Shown: positions 1 through 12,490 of the stretch, one piece after another
How positions within the stretch are numbered: the stretch's first letter is position 1
Layout: every line of letters begins with the position of its first letter
NCBI GenBank assembly: GCA_024036415.1
Contig: JAMWET010003425.1
Location: forward strand, 67,501 to 131,500
DNA length: 64,000 bases
Direction of reading: 5' to 3'
Source of the DNA: Prochilodus magdalenae
Taxonomy: Eukaryota > Chordata > Actinopteri > Characiformes > Prochilodontidae
Made by a program: the position numbers and the translations under genes
The notes under the pieces: model-generated
The model's database searches: none
Told to the model about the DNA's origin: nothing
The model's input: only the letters and a program-made list of their open reading frames with translations

Positions 1-515
1 TGTGGGCCTACAGAACCATAAGAGTTTTAGCTGTGCTGTTACAGGTAAAAACAGCTGCTTGGCATGAAGAACACATGCCTGGGTCCCTTTTTGACCAGCC
101 TGTGTTTCAGCTGATTCGGAATAAGACAACTCAAGCGGTGTATCAGTCCAAATCAAGATATGAAAACACCAGGTTGTCTATTTATATCAGTTCCAAACCC
201 CTAAATCCAGCCTCCACAAAGCATGCAGCTCGACCTCCATGTTTGAGGTTATTGCACTGCAGTTGCCAAAAGACACACCGATACGTTTTTAATACCGAAA
301 CCAGTTTTACCACAGGTACTCATTCTGCAACCTGTAACCTTCCGCAGATGTAGTGCTAGACTGTAGGGCCACCTGTAAAAAAAAAAAATCGGGGAACAAG
401 TATTTATTGACCGACTGCCAAACGGTAACCAGAAGCAATTCCATTGTGCTCGTTGCAATCCAGAGGCACACGCACACAACATGCCAGTGCTTGCCTACGT
501 CACATGTGTGGGCGA
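1..515. other. Intergenic, no gene recognised
   Basis: Only short open frames occur here, without recognisable domains. A poly-A run lies near 377-388. I see nothing else in it. Confidence 0.4.
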
Positions 516-960
516 GTGTCATGTGGGGTCAAAACGAGGAGGCAGGATATAGGCGCAAGGATTTAAAGGACAGAACAAATGAGACAAAACAAAACCAAAG
601 AAGCAAAACACTAAGAAACACTAAACCAGCTTACAAGGACAACCGACATGAGGACAAACGACCGGCGGGGAGAAAAAACACCCAGCCAGAACACAGGGGA
701 CTACAGGGAGTAGAAGAGAACAAAGACTAACAGGGAACACCTGGGAAGGGGCGGAGCTACAAGCTAGGGACAGGTGAGGGGACTGACAAGCGGGAACAGA
801 CAGGTGGAGCCAAAAACCAAAACAAACAGAAGCACATGGAACAAGACAACAAAAGCCGCATGGACATGACAAGACAAACAGAAAACCAGAGAAAACAGAG
901 AAAACCAGGGGCTAGACCAGACAGGACGGGACAGCGTGGCTGAAACCTTCGAGCATGGCC
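516..960. repeat. Dispersed repeat, copy A
   Basis: Purine- and A-rich sequence that matches 39464-39930 over several hundred bases. Both copies contain the same string of phrases: an aggaggcagga/aggagacagga start, an 'acctgggaa(a)ggggcggagct' block, then 'gaggtg(g)agccaaaa'. It is therefore a dispersed repeat, perhaps part of a retroelement. The family is not recognised and the open frames inside it are not convincing genes. Confidence 0.6.
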
Positions 961-1885
961 TTGTCAGATAAGGATCCAGATAATGATGCATGTGTCTTGG
1001 GCTGATAAGAGAAAAAATGAGTCTGAAGAGGAAAATCAAACCACTGCTAGGAAACCTCCTGTAGTTGGATTACAGCTTATTGGAAAAGGAGGTAGTGTTC
1101 AAAATATATTAACTATAATTAATACAATAATAATATAATAATATAAAAATATAATTAATGAGAAAAAAGTCATGGCTGACGACTAATAACTGGGGTTCAT
1201 GCTATGATTAGGCCCATGTCAAAATAATCTTATTAAGATTATCAGTAATGGCTTACCAATTTATAAACTTCAATTTCATAAAACAATATTTTACCATTTA
1301 TTAAGTAAAACCTCCATTTAAAAGAAGCTCTTGTATTGTGCACATGTAAAGGGTTAAACCTGCCAATATGATAGCACTTAATGTTTTACTAACTATAATT
1401 CTAAGTGGATCTTATCAGGCAATGAAATAAAGTTTTGGCTTAAATACTGGGTTAAAAGGATTATCGATTGCTCATGCCTGACTCCACCAGCGAGGGGCGC
1501 TCTTGCTGAGTTTTTGCTCATTCATCATAAAGACACAGAGGAAAGAATACAGTGGAGAATTTGTCATTTCATTGTTCTCTTCTTTGCAGGGTTATTACAC
1601 GCACTGCACAGCCTAAACTTAGTTCTGTTCTGCTTCTGTGACTCACGGTGTTCCTCAAGGTTCTATAGTCAGGCCCATTCTCTTCTCATTTCATAGGCTC
1701 TCGTCAGGTCAAATCATTTAGAAGCAGAACGCTAGCCATCACTGTTATGCGGGTGACATGCAGCTATACCTCCCCATCAATCCTAATGATAACTGCTCCT
1801 TAATGCCTCTCTATGATAATTCATGAATCAAAAGTCACTTCATCTCCCTCTTCCTGCTCTATTAGCAGTATCCCATTCTTAATCC
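961..1885. other. AT-rich intergenic stretch
   Basis: AT-rich sequence with runs of aata/taat around 1090-1160 and no gene-like open frame. A fragment near 1600-1790 may be LINE-derived, but I cannot place it. Nothing else is supported. Confidence 0.35.
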
Positions 1886-1889
1886 AGAG

Positions 1890-2615
1890 GGTTTAGTACG
1901 ATGTCACCCCCCTCTTCACTCTACCAAAAACACTCAGCACAGTCAGAGAAGTACCGTTCTCCTGGCAACTGCCAAACTCAACTCGTCCATCGGATTGCCA
2001 GACAGAAGCGTGATTGGTCACACCAGAGAACACGTCTCCACTGCTCTGTAGTCCAGTGGTGGAGCTTCACACCACTGCATTCCACGCTCTGCACTGTGCT
2101 TGGCAATGCAAGGCTTGGCTGCAGCTGCTCGCCATGGAAACCCATTCCATGAAGCTCTGCACACTGTTCCTGAGCTGATCTGAAGGCCACATGAAGTTTG
2201 GAGGTCTGTAGTGATGGACTCTGTAGAAAGTTGGTGACCTCTGTGACCTATGACCCTCAGCATCCGCTGACCCCGCTCTGTCATTGTACATGGTCTACAA
2301 CTTCCTGGCTGAGCTGCTGTCGTTCCCAATCACTCCCACTGTGTTCTAATCCCACCAACAGTGGACTGTGGAATATTTAGTAGGGAGGGAATTCCATGAC
2401 TGGGCTTGTAGCACAGGTGGAGCATCGTATCACGGCACCACGCTGAAGTTCACTGAGCTCTTGAGAGCGACCCGTTCTCTCACTAACGTCTGTAGGAGCA
2501 GTCTGCATGTCCAGGTGCTTGGTTTTATACACCTGTGGCCATGGAAGTGATTATAACACCTGGATTCAATGATTTGGAAGGGGGAGTGAATACTTTTGGC
2601 GATACGGTGTATGTT
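1890..2615 (-). mobile_element. Decayed Tc1/mariner-like transposase
   Basis: On the minus strand, overlapping frames give pieces typical of Tc1-like transposases: a GTTAAQPGS-type linker, 'MTERGQRMLRVI' from the second helix-turn-helix, and 'EQWRRVLWCDQSRF', which matches the region of the second catalytic Asp. The pieces are in different frames, so the gene is broken by frameshifts. The sequence near 2583-2610 ('gtgaatacttttggcgata') resembles the usual Tc1 end. This is an inactive remnant. Confidence 0.8.
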
Positions 2616-2619
2616 TAGT

Positions 2620-3380
2620 GTCTTGTCTTTGCCCAGTATAATTCCCTTGAGGAACAAATAAAGTTTGTTTAGTTTAATTCAACGCAATTCAGTTCATGTT
2701 GGACTACTACATTGAGTCACCTGAGGTACAAAGTGGTCTCAGGGTGGGCCGAGGCTAGCTGGTTAGCATGCTAACCTTAGTAAATATCTCCGCAGTACGA
2801 TGCTGCTTTAACATACCATCACCACTGTTATTTCTTCACATTCTGCTGATAATTTACAAACAAATTCACAATTTTCACCCTTATTTTACTTTTATTTACT
2901 TTACGTAACACTATACATTCACAATGTGGATGGCTTAGCTTTAAACATGCAGGGTTAACAATACAGTATTATAAGACCACCATGATGAAATGTTAATCAT
3001 CCTAATCCACAGTTTTCAGTACGTGCATAGTTTCAACCCATATCTCTTGAATTTACTTGGATGCTAGTATATATGTAGCTGTCTGACGTACACAGGCTAT
3101 AAGTAAATTACTAGAGAATCCACCACCTCTACACAATTACGCTGTGGTGAGTCTTCATCTAGAGAGAACCATGCATAGTTGGTACATAGTTATGTTCTGG
3201 TAGTTAGACAGGTTGATGATGTATTCAGCTTCATCTGAATCAGGAGAACTGTCTGTTGTTGCAGTAATCAGCATATTCTGATGAGCAAGTCTGGACCAGG
3301 AAATAGCAATGACTGGGTCGTTTCAGCATTAGAGGGCCTTTCTGATTTAAAAGTGTTTCAAAAGAAAAATTATATTTTAT
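2620..3380. other. Intergenic, no gene recognised
   Basis: AT-rich sequence with no open frame of note. The stretch around 3000-3290 has loose similarity to 14030-14150 (the same 'cgtgcatagtt', 'ctagtatata.gtagctgt' phrases), so it may be part of the duplicated units seen further right. Confidence 0.35.
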
Positions 3381-3381
3381 A

Positions 3382-3916
3382 TACAGGGGTTGGACAATGA
3401 AACTAAAACAGCTGGTTTTAGACCACAGTCATTCATTGGTATGGTGTAGGGCCTCCTTTTGTGGCCAATACAGCGTCAATTGGTCTTGGGAATGACATAT
3501 ACTGCGTCCTGCACAGTGGTCAGAGGGATGGTAAGCCATTCTTCTTGCAGGATAGTGACCAGGTCACTACGTGATGCTGGTGGAGGTTCGTCCTTCTTGG
3601 TGGTATGCTGACATTACCCTGGATACCGTGGCTCTTGATACATCACAAAGACTTGCTGTCTTGGTCACAGATACGCCAGCAAGACGTGCACCAACAGTCT
3701 GTCCTCTTTTGAACTCTGGTATGTCCCATAATGCTGTGTGCATTGCAGTATTTTGAGCAGAACTGTGCTCTTACCTGCTAACTGAACCTTCACACTCTGC
3801 TCTTACTGGTGCAATGTGCAATTAATGAAGATTGGCCACCAGGCTGGTCCAATTTAGCCATGAGACCTCCCACACTAAAATGACAGGTGTTTCAGTTTCA
3901 TTGTCCAACCCCTGTA
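3382..3916 (-). mobile_element. Non-autonomous Tc1-like element, copy 1
   Basis: The element is bounded by inverted ends TACAGGGGTTGGACAATGAA and its complement at 3896-3916. The transposase sense strand is minus: the antisense of 3571-3756 reads as the N-terminal DNA-binding domain (FKRGQTVGARLAG...GRTSTSI). It then jumps to a C-terminal piece around 3470-3560. The catalytic DDE core is missing, so it is an internal deletion derivative. A second copy lies at 12750-13254 in the opposite orientation. Confidence 0.85.
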
Positions 3917-4740
3917 CCTCACTGTATACGAGACTCTGCCTTAGCAGAAAAGCCTACTGGGCTGTTATTTCTTAATTTCATTTCATTTTGAACACTGAGC
4001 CTGTTTTTTATAGGCAAAGCGCATGTAGAAATTGTTGATGCAGCTGGTTTTATGTATTCATTAGGGCTTCATTGGGACAGAGATGGTCCTCAAATGCTGA
4101 AGTGATGCAACTCCTGCAAAGAGCAACACTTTATGTAACACGTGTAGCTCTACTGAAAGTACTTAAAAGATTCATACACATTACTACATGGTTAAGTAAT
4201 GTAGCAGTTAATCATGAATTAATACCAGAAATAAGGACTAACATTAGTTCAGGTTTAGTTTATGATCATTTAAATGCTTACTGAATCTCTCAGTTAACTG
4301 TGGCGTAAGGATTGTTCAGTTATATATTAGCTACCATCATGTATTTTACGATCATGAATTATTACTTCCAGGCAGTTATAATTTCAAATAGAGTCTAAAT
4401 CAAACAGAGCCTGAAATATCTACCGCCTCCACAGTACATGTATATGAGCTGCTCGCTCCAATATTTCCATGACATGCAACATCACAATATTTCTTCCCAT
4501 CCGGAGCTGCGCTAATGACGTGTGAGTAAACTACTCTTCTCCAGCTCATCCTTAAGACTCTGAATAGAGTTACACTCAGGCTTCTGTAGTGCCCAGTACA
4601 TGCGGGAAAATGATTCTGCAAGCGCCTGGAACTGCTCCTTTGAGCCAAATGATCCTGACACTGGTGTCCTGGAATATGGCCGTGCTGTCACAGCGAAGAA
4701 AACAAGCCATTCACGGGATAACCTGGCCACCTGTGTTGGA
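3917..4740. other. Intergenic, no gene recognised
   Basis: Small open frames on both strands (for example 4400-4648 minus) show no domain I recognise. The stretch runs directly into the 54-bp minisatellite. Confidence 0.35.
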
Positions 4741-6195
4741 GTACGGTAACTCAGTAAGTGTAATGTGTTAGTGTACTGTAAGTAGTGCGTTGGTGTACAG
4801 TAACTCAGTAAGTGTAATGTGTTAGTGTGCTGTAAGTAGAGTGTTGGAGTACGGTAACTCAGTAAGTGTAATGCGTTAGTGTACTGTAAGTAGTGTGTTG
4901 GAGTACGGTAACTCAGTAAGTGTAATGCGTTAGTGTACTGTAAGTAGTGCGTTGGTGTACAGTAACTCAGTAAGTGTAATGTGTTAGTGTGCTGTAAGTA
5001 GAGTGTTGGTGTACAGTAACTCAGTAAGTGTAATGTGTTAGTGTACTGTAAGTAGTGCGTTGGTGTACAGTAACTCAGTAAGTGTAATGTGTTAGTGTGC
5101 TGTAAGTAGAGTGTTGGAGTACGGTAACTCAGTAAGTGTAATGCGTTAGTGTACTGTAAGTAGTGTGTTGGAGTACGGTAACTCAGTAAGTGTAATGCGT
5201 TAGTGTACTATAAGTAGTGCGTTGGTGTACGGTAACTCAGTAAGTGTAATGTGTTAGTATACTGTAAGTAGTGCGTTGGTGTACGGTAACTCAGTAAGTG
5301 TAATGTGTTAGTGTACTGTAAGTAGTGCGTTGGTGTACAGGAACTCAGTAAGTGTACTGTGTTAGTGTACTGTAAGTAGTGTGTTGGTGTACAGTAACTC
5401 AGTAAGTGTAATGTGTTAGTGTACTGTAAGTAGTGTGTTGGTGTACAGTAACTCAGTAAGTGTAATGTGTTAGTGTACTGTAAGTAGTGTGTTGGTGTAC
5501 AGTAACTCAGTAAGTGTAATGTGTTAGTGTGCTGTAAGTAGTGTGTTGGTGTACAGTAACTCAGTAAGTGTAATGCGTTAGTGTACTGTAAGTAGTGTGT
5601 TGGTGTAAAGTAACTCGGTAAGTGTAATGTGTTAGTGTGCTGTAAGTAGTGTGTTGGTGTACAGTAACTCAGTAAGTGTAATGTGTTAGTGTGCTGTAAG
5701 TAGTGTGTTGGTGTACAGGAACTCAGTAAGTGTAATGCGTTAGTGTACTGTAAGTAGTGTGTTGGTGTAAAGTAACTCGGTAAGTGTAATGTGTTAGTGT
5801 GCTGTAAGTAGTGTGTTGGTGTAAAGTAACTCGGTAAGTGTAATGCGTTAGTGTACTGTAAGTAGTGTGTTGGTGTAAAGTAACTCGGTAAGTGTAATGT
5901 GTTAGTGTGCTGTAAGTAGTGTGTTGGTGTAAAGTAACTCGGTAAGTGTAATTTGTTAGTGTGCTGTAAGTAGTGTGTCTGTGTACGGTAACTCAGTAAG
6001 TGTAATGCGTTAGTGTGCTGTAAGTAGTGTGTTGGTGTACAGTAACTCGGTAAGTGTAATGCGTTAGTGTACTGTAAGTAGTGTGTTGGTGTACAGTAAC
6101 TCGGTAAGTGTAATGTGTTAGTGTGCTGTAAGTAGTGTGTTGGTGTGCAGTAACTCGGTAAGTGTAATGTGTTAGTGTGCTGTAAGTAGTGTATT
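4741..6195. repeat. 54-bp minisatellite, about 27 copies
   Basis: Tandem array with a 54-bp unit built around 'gtaactcagtaagtgtaatg' followed by 'tgttagtgtactgtaagtag' and 'tgcgttggtgtaca'. Units differ at a few fixed positions (gcg/gtg, tac/tgc, acagt/aaagt, cag/cgg), and the variants come in blocks, as expected from slippage or unequal exchange. Each unit contains a GTAAGT splice-donor-like string. It ends about 150 bp before the stop codon of PAR2-like 1. Confidence 0.95.
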
Positions 6196-6350
6196 ACTTG
6201 ATCACTCAGTAAAGCCCGTTACTCTCCAAAGTACCATTAAGATGTGCGCTCTTACTGTAAAGCGTTATCACTCAAAATCAGTGATTCAGCCCATCAGGTA
6301 ATTATTCAGGGATCGATTATTTGATCTGATCTGAACGTCCATGTGTTGCA

Positions 6351-7456
6351 CTAGTCATGTGACGTATTCAGAGAATCTTCAGTCGTATGTTCCACCACAG
6401 GTGTTGTTGTGTTGGTCGGAGGTATTGGGGTTTCTCGTGCACCCTTCATAGACCTGAAGGGAACCTTCATCCGCCTGGCTGCACGTTCACTGCGGCACCT
6501 CAGCGTGTTCTTCACGTTGTCTCTGAACTCCTTCGAGATATAATAATAGACGAACGGATCCAGACAGCTGTTCAGGCTTCCCAGACACAGCGCAACGATG
6601 TACAGAGCATAGATATCATTCTGAGTGTCTATATCCGTCAGAAGGTAATGCACCTTCAGCATGATGTTACTGGGAGTGAAGCACACCAGGAACATCACCA
6701 GCACGGTGATCATGAGGATCACAGCCTTCCTCTTCTTCTTACTGCTTCGGGCATCTATTACAGACCTGCTGAGAGAGCGAAACGTCAGCAGGTACGACAC
6801 TATACAGACCACACAGGGAACTGCATATCCCACAATGCCCATGGTCAGGAAATATCCAGCAGGGAAATGTGTTTGATTGCGGCGAGTGACGTCATGGCAG
6901 GTGGTGGTGTTGAGATTGAGGACCTTAACAGTCTGCTCATACACGTAAAGCAGTATAGTGATGAGCCAGACTACAACCCACACCCCAACACAGACACAGA
7001 CCGTTACCCGGTTATTGAGCTTCCGAGAAAGCGGGTGTGCTACTGTCCAGTAGCGCTGCACACTGATGCATGCTATGAAGATGGCGGAGCAGTACATGTT
7101 CCCAAAGAAGAACCCCACTAGCACTTTACACAGCGACTCCCCGAAGATCCAGTTATTGCCGTTGAGGTGGTAGGTGATCTTCAGTGGGAGCCACACGATG
7201 AAGAGCAGGTCAGACAGTGCTAGATTGGCCATGAGGATGGACGCTGGATTCTTCTTCTTGGTCCTGAAGAGGAAGACCCAGATGGCCACGGCGTTGGTGG
7301 GCAACCCCACAATGAAGATGATGATGTAGACCACAGGGAGGAAGACTGTGGTGAGACTGCTGTTCATTATACTTGCGGCATAGTCCCCCAAATTCACACC
7401 CGGTTCGTTCATCTCCTGTCCTTTAGGAGTTGTGATTATATCATCATCAGGCATTT
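6351..7456 (-). CDS. PAR2-like receptor 1, main exon (exon 2)
   Basis: Class A GPCR of the protease-activated receptor family, closest to PAR2 (F2RL1). It is a plasma-membrane receptor expected to signal through G proteins. Exon 2 codes for all seven TM helices. TM1 runs about residues 48-76 of the joined protein. The DRY position reads SVQRYW, as in PAR2. The second extracellular loop has TTCHDV, the PAR signature, and TM7 has DPFVYYY. The exon opens after a 'ctgcacag' acceptor in phase 1. Joined to the proposed exon 1 (8477-8510) it gives 379 residues. The extracellular N-terminus (about 47 residues) is acidic and has no SLIG-type tethered ligand; TPK|GQEMNE is the only trypsin-like candidate. 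An NSS glycosylation site lies just before TM1. The 7TM core is intact. Confidence 0.9.
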
Positions 7457-8476
7457 CTGTGCAGAGAGAGAAAGAAGGTAAGGGTTAGCATGGCATGGAA
7501 TTAATTGATTACTGTGTAATGCCCAGCACATGGCAGTGGGGGTCCTAATACAGGTCCGTAAAGACCCTAAATATATAATGGTACTTAGAACCTACGAACC
7601 GCAGTGGGGACTTGTTTAACGCCAGGACCTACATAACATCATACAGGCCAAACTTTGCACAGATGTTGTATTTTCTACTGGCAGCTTAGCAAATAGAGGC
7701 TAGTTCACCACACTGTTCAAACGATGTTGACCATCATAATTAATTTACAAATTAATAATTAACAACTTAAAATTAACTTTAATTATGGCCATTTTCATAA
7801 TTAGCATTTCTTGCTCTTATGTATTTCATAAAGACAGAAATGGCCAGCTACTGATGACTTATCAGATAAGATAGGCTGGTTAGTAGTTAACCATGGTGTT
7901 CAAATGATATTCATCCCTGATAGACATCCTCAGTGATAGATATTCATATTATGGAATGAAGCCATCCTTCTTACCATCCACCCGCCATCTTACCTGTGCC
8001 CTTTGACCCGGGTCTCTGTTGATATCACGTGATGGCGGCAAACCCTATTCTTTAGCCAAAAGCAGGTAAACTCGCTACCATCTGTTCATGACAGTAGCGT
8101 TCGCAGTGGTTAGTGTTCGCGATGGGCCCTTCCACATGGAGGCAGCGTCGAGCAGGTCGCAGAAAACGCATGGTGAGGAGTTTATCTCCTAGTAGCTGTG
8201 GGCTTCCCGCTTTCCGCCATTTACAGCTTTGTAGCTCCCGTGGAATCATGGGATAGGACAGTGTGCTGTGCTCCTCCCGGTGTAGTACACCATCCGGGGA
8301 CTTTTCACGTTCAGTATTCGGTGGATGTATGTACACTACGTATTCTGGCGTACTAACTGTTCTCGCATGCTGCTCTCGTGTGCTGTACTTTATGGAAGTA
8401 CGCCATTTCGGACGCGGCCTGGTAGATAGACTTTGTAGGAGACATAGGATGAGCCCGTAAGCGTGACGTTACTCAC
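7457..8476 (-). other. Intron of PAR2-like receptor 1
   Basis: Sequence between the proposed exon 1 donor and the exon 2 acceptor. The part near exon 2 matches the same part of the pseudogene at 15465-15545 ('gttagcatggcat', 'cccagcacatgg'). No other gene is seen in it. Confidence 0.5.
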
Positions 8477-8510
8477 CTGTAGCCGATGAAACTAATAAGC
8501 TGTGAGACAT
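8477..8510 (-). CDS. Proposed exon 1 of PAR2-like receptor 1
   Basis: On the minus strand an ATG starts MSHSLLVSSAT and is followed by a strong donor (ACAG|GTGAGT). The leftover G joins the AA of exon 2 to make Glu. The intron is about 1.0 kb, phase 1, as in the other loci. The start matches the 'ATGTCT' opening of exon 1 in loci 3, 4 and 5. The peptide is too short to be a normal signal peptide. A decayed homologous copy lies at 17277-17310 for the pseudogene. This is inferred without transcript support. Confidence 0.55.
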
Positions 8511-9480
8511 TCAAGCACAACTTAACCAGCCTTTTGTGGCCCCTGTCCTATTACTGGAAGTTGTCAAAATTCAAAAGTCAGATTCAAAACAGGCATATAC
8601 TTTTCATAGAGCAATTCAGTACCTCGGTCTCAGCATCTGATCTGTTGTCTTGTACTTATGAGGTTTACATCATTTCCATGACAACATTGCATTCAGTTTT
8701 ATTCACAGTATATTTTGCACAGTGTTTTAACATTTTTGGAAACGTGGTCAGGACTTTCTCCCTACTCTCCTCATTACCCACTGCAATATATGCACTACAC
8801 ATCAGCTAACCTTAAATGGATCAACAAGTGAAAACAATATTTACAGCCCTAAAAGTAGAGAATCCAGTATTACCAGCATTCCCAAACTGCTATCTTGTCT
8901 GCAGCCGATCTAAACTAAAATGATATTGTTTAATGACAACATATTAGACTGGTGTATCATAGTCTACACCGAGTGCTGAAAACAGCCCAGTGCATCACAG
9001 GGACTCCACTTCCACCCATTAAGGACGTCCAGAGGAAACACTGTCTGCGTTGAGCTTGCAGTATTCTTAAGGACTACGGTCTTGCACTCTGGCAGGTGCT
9101 TCTATGTTCTATGGTTCTATGTTCTTAGTCCTTTAATCTGTATATCATATTTATAGTACATTCAGTAACATAATTACCTGTAAATGTGTCCATACCTGCA
9201 CATACTGCACACTGTAGATACTGTGCAACCTGCACTTGCTGCTTATTGCACTTCCAATTAGATGCTAAACAGCATCTAGTCTAATGTTCATAAAAAAAAA
9301 AACCCAATGGTAAATAGCCAACCATGGGAGTCGGCTGGTGCTATCTGAGACAACACGTCCGTAATGTGTATCCATATGATAATGAGCAGTGATATCTAGT
9401 TAGAGAGGGGTAGATTGAGCTTTTAAGGCTGGTTGATGGCTTTTCTCATATAATACACTCATCATCATTTTCTTCTGGAT
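8511..9480. other. 5' flank of PAR2-like 1, duplicated sequence
   Basis: No gene. Parts of 8520-8660 match 17320-17460 ('gcatctgat.tgt.gtcttgtact'), showing that this flank was copied together with the pseudogene. Promoter elements cannot be named with confidence. Confidence 0.45.
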
Positions 9481-9550
9481 TTCAACAGTTAAGATGATGA
9501 TTCTGCTAAATTGATTTGATTTTTCTAAATTTCCTTCGAGATCAATAAAG

Positions 9551-9613
<63 letters not shown>

Positions 9614-9614
9614 T
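9481..9614 (+). repeat. LINE-type 3' end with (TATC)n tail
   Basis: The phrase 'gatcaataaagtatctatc' leads into about 16 copies of a tetranucleotide. It is the usual 3' end and microsatellite tail of fish LINE copies. The same phrase recurs at 19687-19726. Confidence 0.7.
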
Positions 9615-11395
9615 GTATATGCAACCATGAACAGTCCACGTCCCATTTGCATGCCTCCGTGGTTCTGTCCATAGTACAGAGATAATAATTAAAACTCAAC
9701 ATTTAATTGACCACAGTAGAAAGATGACATTTCACTGAGCATTTAAATTGTTTAATAACATGATAAATATGTGCCCATTTTGAATTTAATGCCAGCAACA
9801 CACTTCAAAAAGGCTGGAACAGGTTCATTTCATCAGCTCTTCTTTAACATCGGCAGCTCTGTAAGCGTTTGGGAGGAGACAAGTTCTGTAGTCCCGAAAG
9901 TGAACTGTTCTCGGATGTACCTTAACGTAAGAGTCGATTCAGTCTTTGAGGCTGGTTGATGGCTTTTCTCATATTATACACTCATCAAAAAAGATATTTC
10001 TGCTGGAGAACTGCAGTAAGGACGATGGTTCTACTGTAGATGGAACCATGAACAGTTAATTTCCCATTTGCGTGTTTAAATGGTTCTTTGCATAGTACAT
10101 TTTTACAGCACCAAAACGGCTTCCAGCTTGTAACAGAACCCTTTCTAAAGTTCTTTAGAACCACATACAGCGTATTCTACATCAATCTGAACCCTAATTT
10201 CACTAAATACATCATTCTCTTAGTCTGCAAATGTCTCTCTGAAAAACCTGGTTCTATATTAACCATTGTCTTCACTAAAGAACCTTCGTTATAAGACTGT
10301 GATCCTATTTTTGATTTTTATTTATCAAAATATTCTTATATATTTAAGCAGCCAAGTTGCTTACCTTTGAACACGTTGGAATAATCCATCTGGACCCAGT
10401 TCTGAAGATTCCAGGTCCAACCTCGAAGATAAGTATGCCCAGATGAAAAAAAACAGAGGTGGGGTTTTTGCTCTGTGGTTACGTTTGAGGAGAACGGTTC
10501 CACCTGTTTTCACTTCTTTAATTTTATTGTGTTGAGCTGCATACACGTCCTTTCTCCACAGTGGGTATGCCACGCCTGTTTCCGGCAAAGACGTTTTCCA
10601 GTGCTGTGGGTTTGCTGTTAATCTTCTCTAAGTGCAAGATGTAATGAAAGCAATACGATCCATTTAAACCAAATGGATCGTAATGGAGATCAAATAGTTT
10701 GGCCATAAAAGCAGAGCTTATTTTTTCTCCATTTTGTTGAACAAAACACAAACGAGCAAGGTGAGCAGTAGACCATCCAGGAGGAAGAATTACAAGGGGT
10801 AACGGTAGACACAAATACATTCATTAGCCCAGTTTAGAAATGTAGTTAACACTCCAGGATACGTCATATCAAACATACATACTCCCAAAGTTGTAGGTCA
10901 TGGTTGGTGGATTCATGCCCGTGTATATTCAGGGTTCATCTGGTTAAACCTCAAGGGTATTCATAATGCACTATTAATAAAGATGCACCGAACGATGGGC
11001 TGGTCTTTATAGCTTGATCGATATCCGATTCTAAGTAGTCCTTACTGAGGAATTACTGAGCGAGATAATAAATGACTGGGTTTAATGCCACTTTAATTAA
11101 TTGCACTTAATACATACTGCCAATATTGTTGATAAGTTTATTCATCATCATTAGTTATTAAAAGCTTCTGATATAGCAATTATGAACTGATTTGCCAACC
11201 ATAGAACACAATGGACTGGGAGCACCCTTGATTTCTACTATGCTATACCCAGTGCTATTCCCAACCGCTGCTATGATTCCTGGTTTTGTTGTGTGCTATG
11301 GTCTCACTAATTTAGTTTCTGGATGCCTGGTTAGCCATCACCTTCACAAACCATAAGTCAAAATACACATCTGCAGTCCTGACTCGAATTCCTCC
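9615..11395. other. Non-coding part of duplicated unit A
   Basis: No gene. Much of it can be matched to 17640-20260. Examples are 10530-10700 against 18115-18260 (both with 'ccaaatggatcgtaatgga') and 11080-11220 against 19960-20090. It is one arm of a tandem segmental duplication. Short open frames within it are not conserved as proteins. Confidence 0.6.
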
Positions 11396-12195
11396 TCTAC
11401 AACACTTCTCTCTCAGAAGGCCACCCAGCTGCTCATCCAGCCTCTGGTCATTTCAGTGCTGGACTCCTGGCTAGTCTTCTTCTACGGGCCTTCAGGCCCT
11501 GCAACTGGTCCAGAACGCAGCAGCTCGACTCACCTTCAGTCGTCCCAAGTTCACCCACGTCACTCCACTGTTGCGCTCCTTTGACTGGCTACTGTAGCTG
11601 CACCCCACCAGGTTTAATACTCTGATGCTCACCTACAAAGCTAAGAATGGACCTGCCTCTCCCTACCTAATGGCAATGGTTAAGAGGTTGCTCTGTACCT
11701 TGAGACGTTCAAGCTTACAGTACAGCTTGACCCACCATCCGCATGGAAGACAGGCATCCAGACCGTTTTCTGTCTTGGACCACAGATGGTAGAATGAACT
11801 CCCACTGGCTGTCCGAGCTGCAGCCCCCTCACAGTCTTCAAACGCAGACTGAAGACCCCTCTCTTTATGAAGTACTTAAGTGAGTGAGCTCTAGTAGGTG
11901 TGTATGTTAGATGTATATACTGAAATACTTTGTATTGGCACTTATACCGACCATAACCTGTCTTCTCTCTATAAGTATGAGTGCTGGATTGGGTTGCCAG
12001 GTAGTGCTCTGATGCTTTATGTATGCATGTATGTATTGTTCTCTCTAGGTATCAGCACTGGCCCTTGTTCAGGCAGTGTCTGAGGTCATGGTGAGTTTAG
12101 GACTCTAACCTTCCTGTACTAGCTAGGAAACATTATCCAATGGAACGGTAAGCACAGTTGTAAATCGAGTGTCGGCTAAATGCCATAAATGTAAA
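11396..12195 (+). mobile_element. 5'-truncated LINE fragment
   Basis: The plus strand carries the degenerate C-terminal region common to fish non-LTR retrotransposons: a ctgctcatccagcctctggt segment, then a 'ctgcaactggtccagaacgc' segment coding for LQLVQNA. The 3' end near 12170-12195 is a 'ggctaaatgccataaatgta' tail. The unit B copy lacks it at the matching place (about 20260), so it inserted after the duplication. Stops and frameshifts disrupt it. Confidence 0.75.
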
Positions 12196-12490
12196 TATAA
12201 GAAGGACGGAGAACCTTCTCTATTAACTCCTGTCTATGTTGACCTCAATAAAGGTCACAGGAAGGTACCATCAAAAGAAGTCCTGGGAGTACACAGCATT
12301 CACAGCCCTCGCGGTCTCTTCCAGTTTACTGTCATGCCGTTTGAACTTCATGGTGCACCAGCAACCTTTCAAAGTTTGATGGACCGTATGCTGAAAGGAA
12401 GTTGCTGTGGAGCATACAGTTATAACACCAGCCTGGAAGACCACCCCAGGTACACAGAGTCTGTCCAAAGGATGAGGCAGAGCCTGGTTT
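12196..12490 (+). mobile_element. Ty3/Gypsy reverse transcriptase fragment
   Basis: An open frame here reads GLFQFTVMPFELHGAPATFQ then LMDRML, matching the central reverse transcriptase of Ty3/Gypsy LTR elements. The catalytic YLDD box is degraded (AYSYNT). A related copy lies at 20360-20620 in the second duplicated unit. It is a dead fragment. Confidence 0.8.

Noticed and set aside
6387..7121. Plus-strand open frame of 244 codons
   Set aside because: It is the antisense of PAR2-like 1. Similar antisense frames lie opposite loci 2, 3, 4 and 6 and simply mirror the conserved receptor code.
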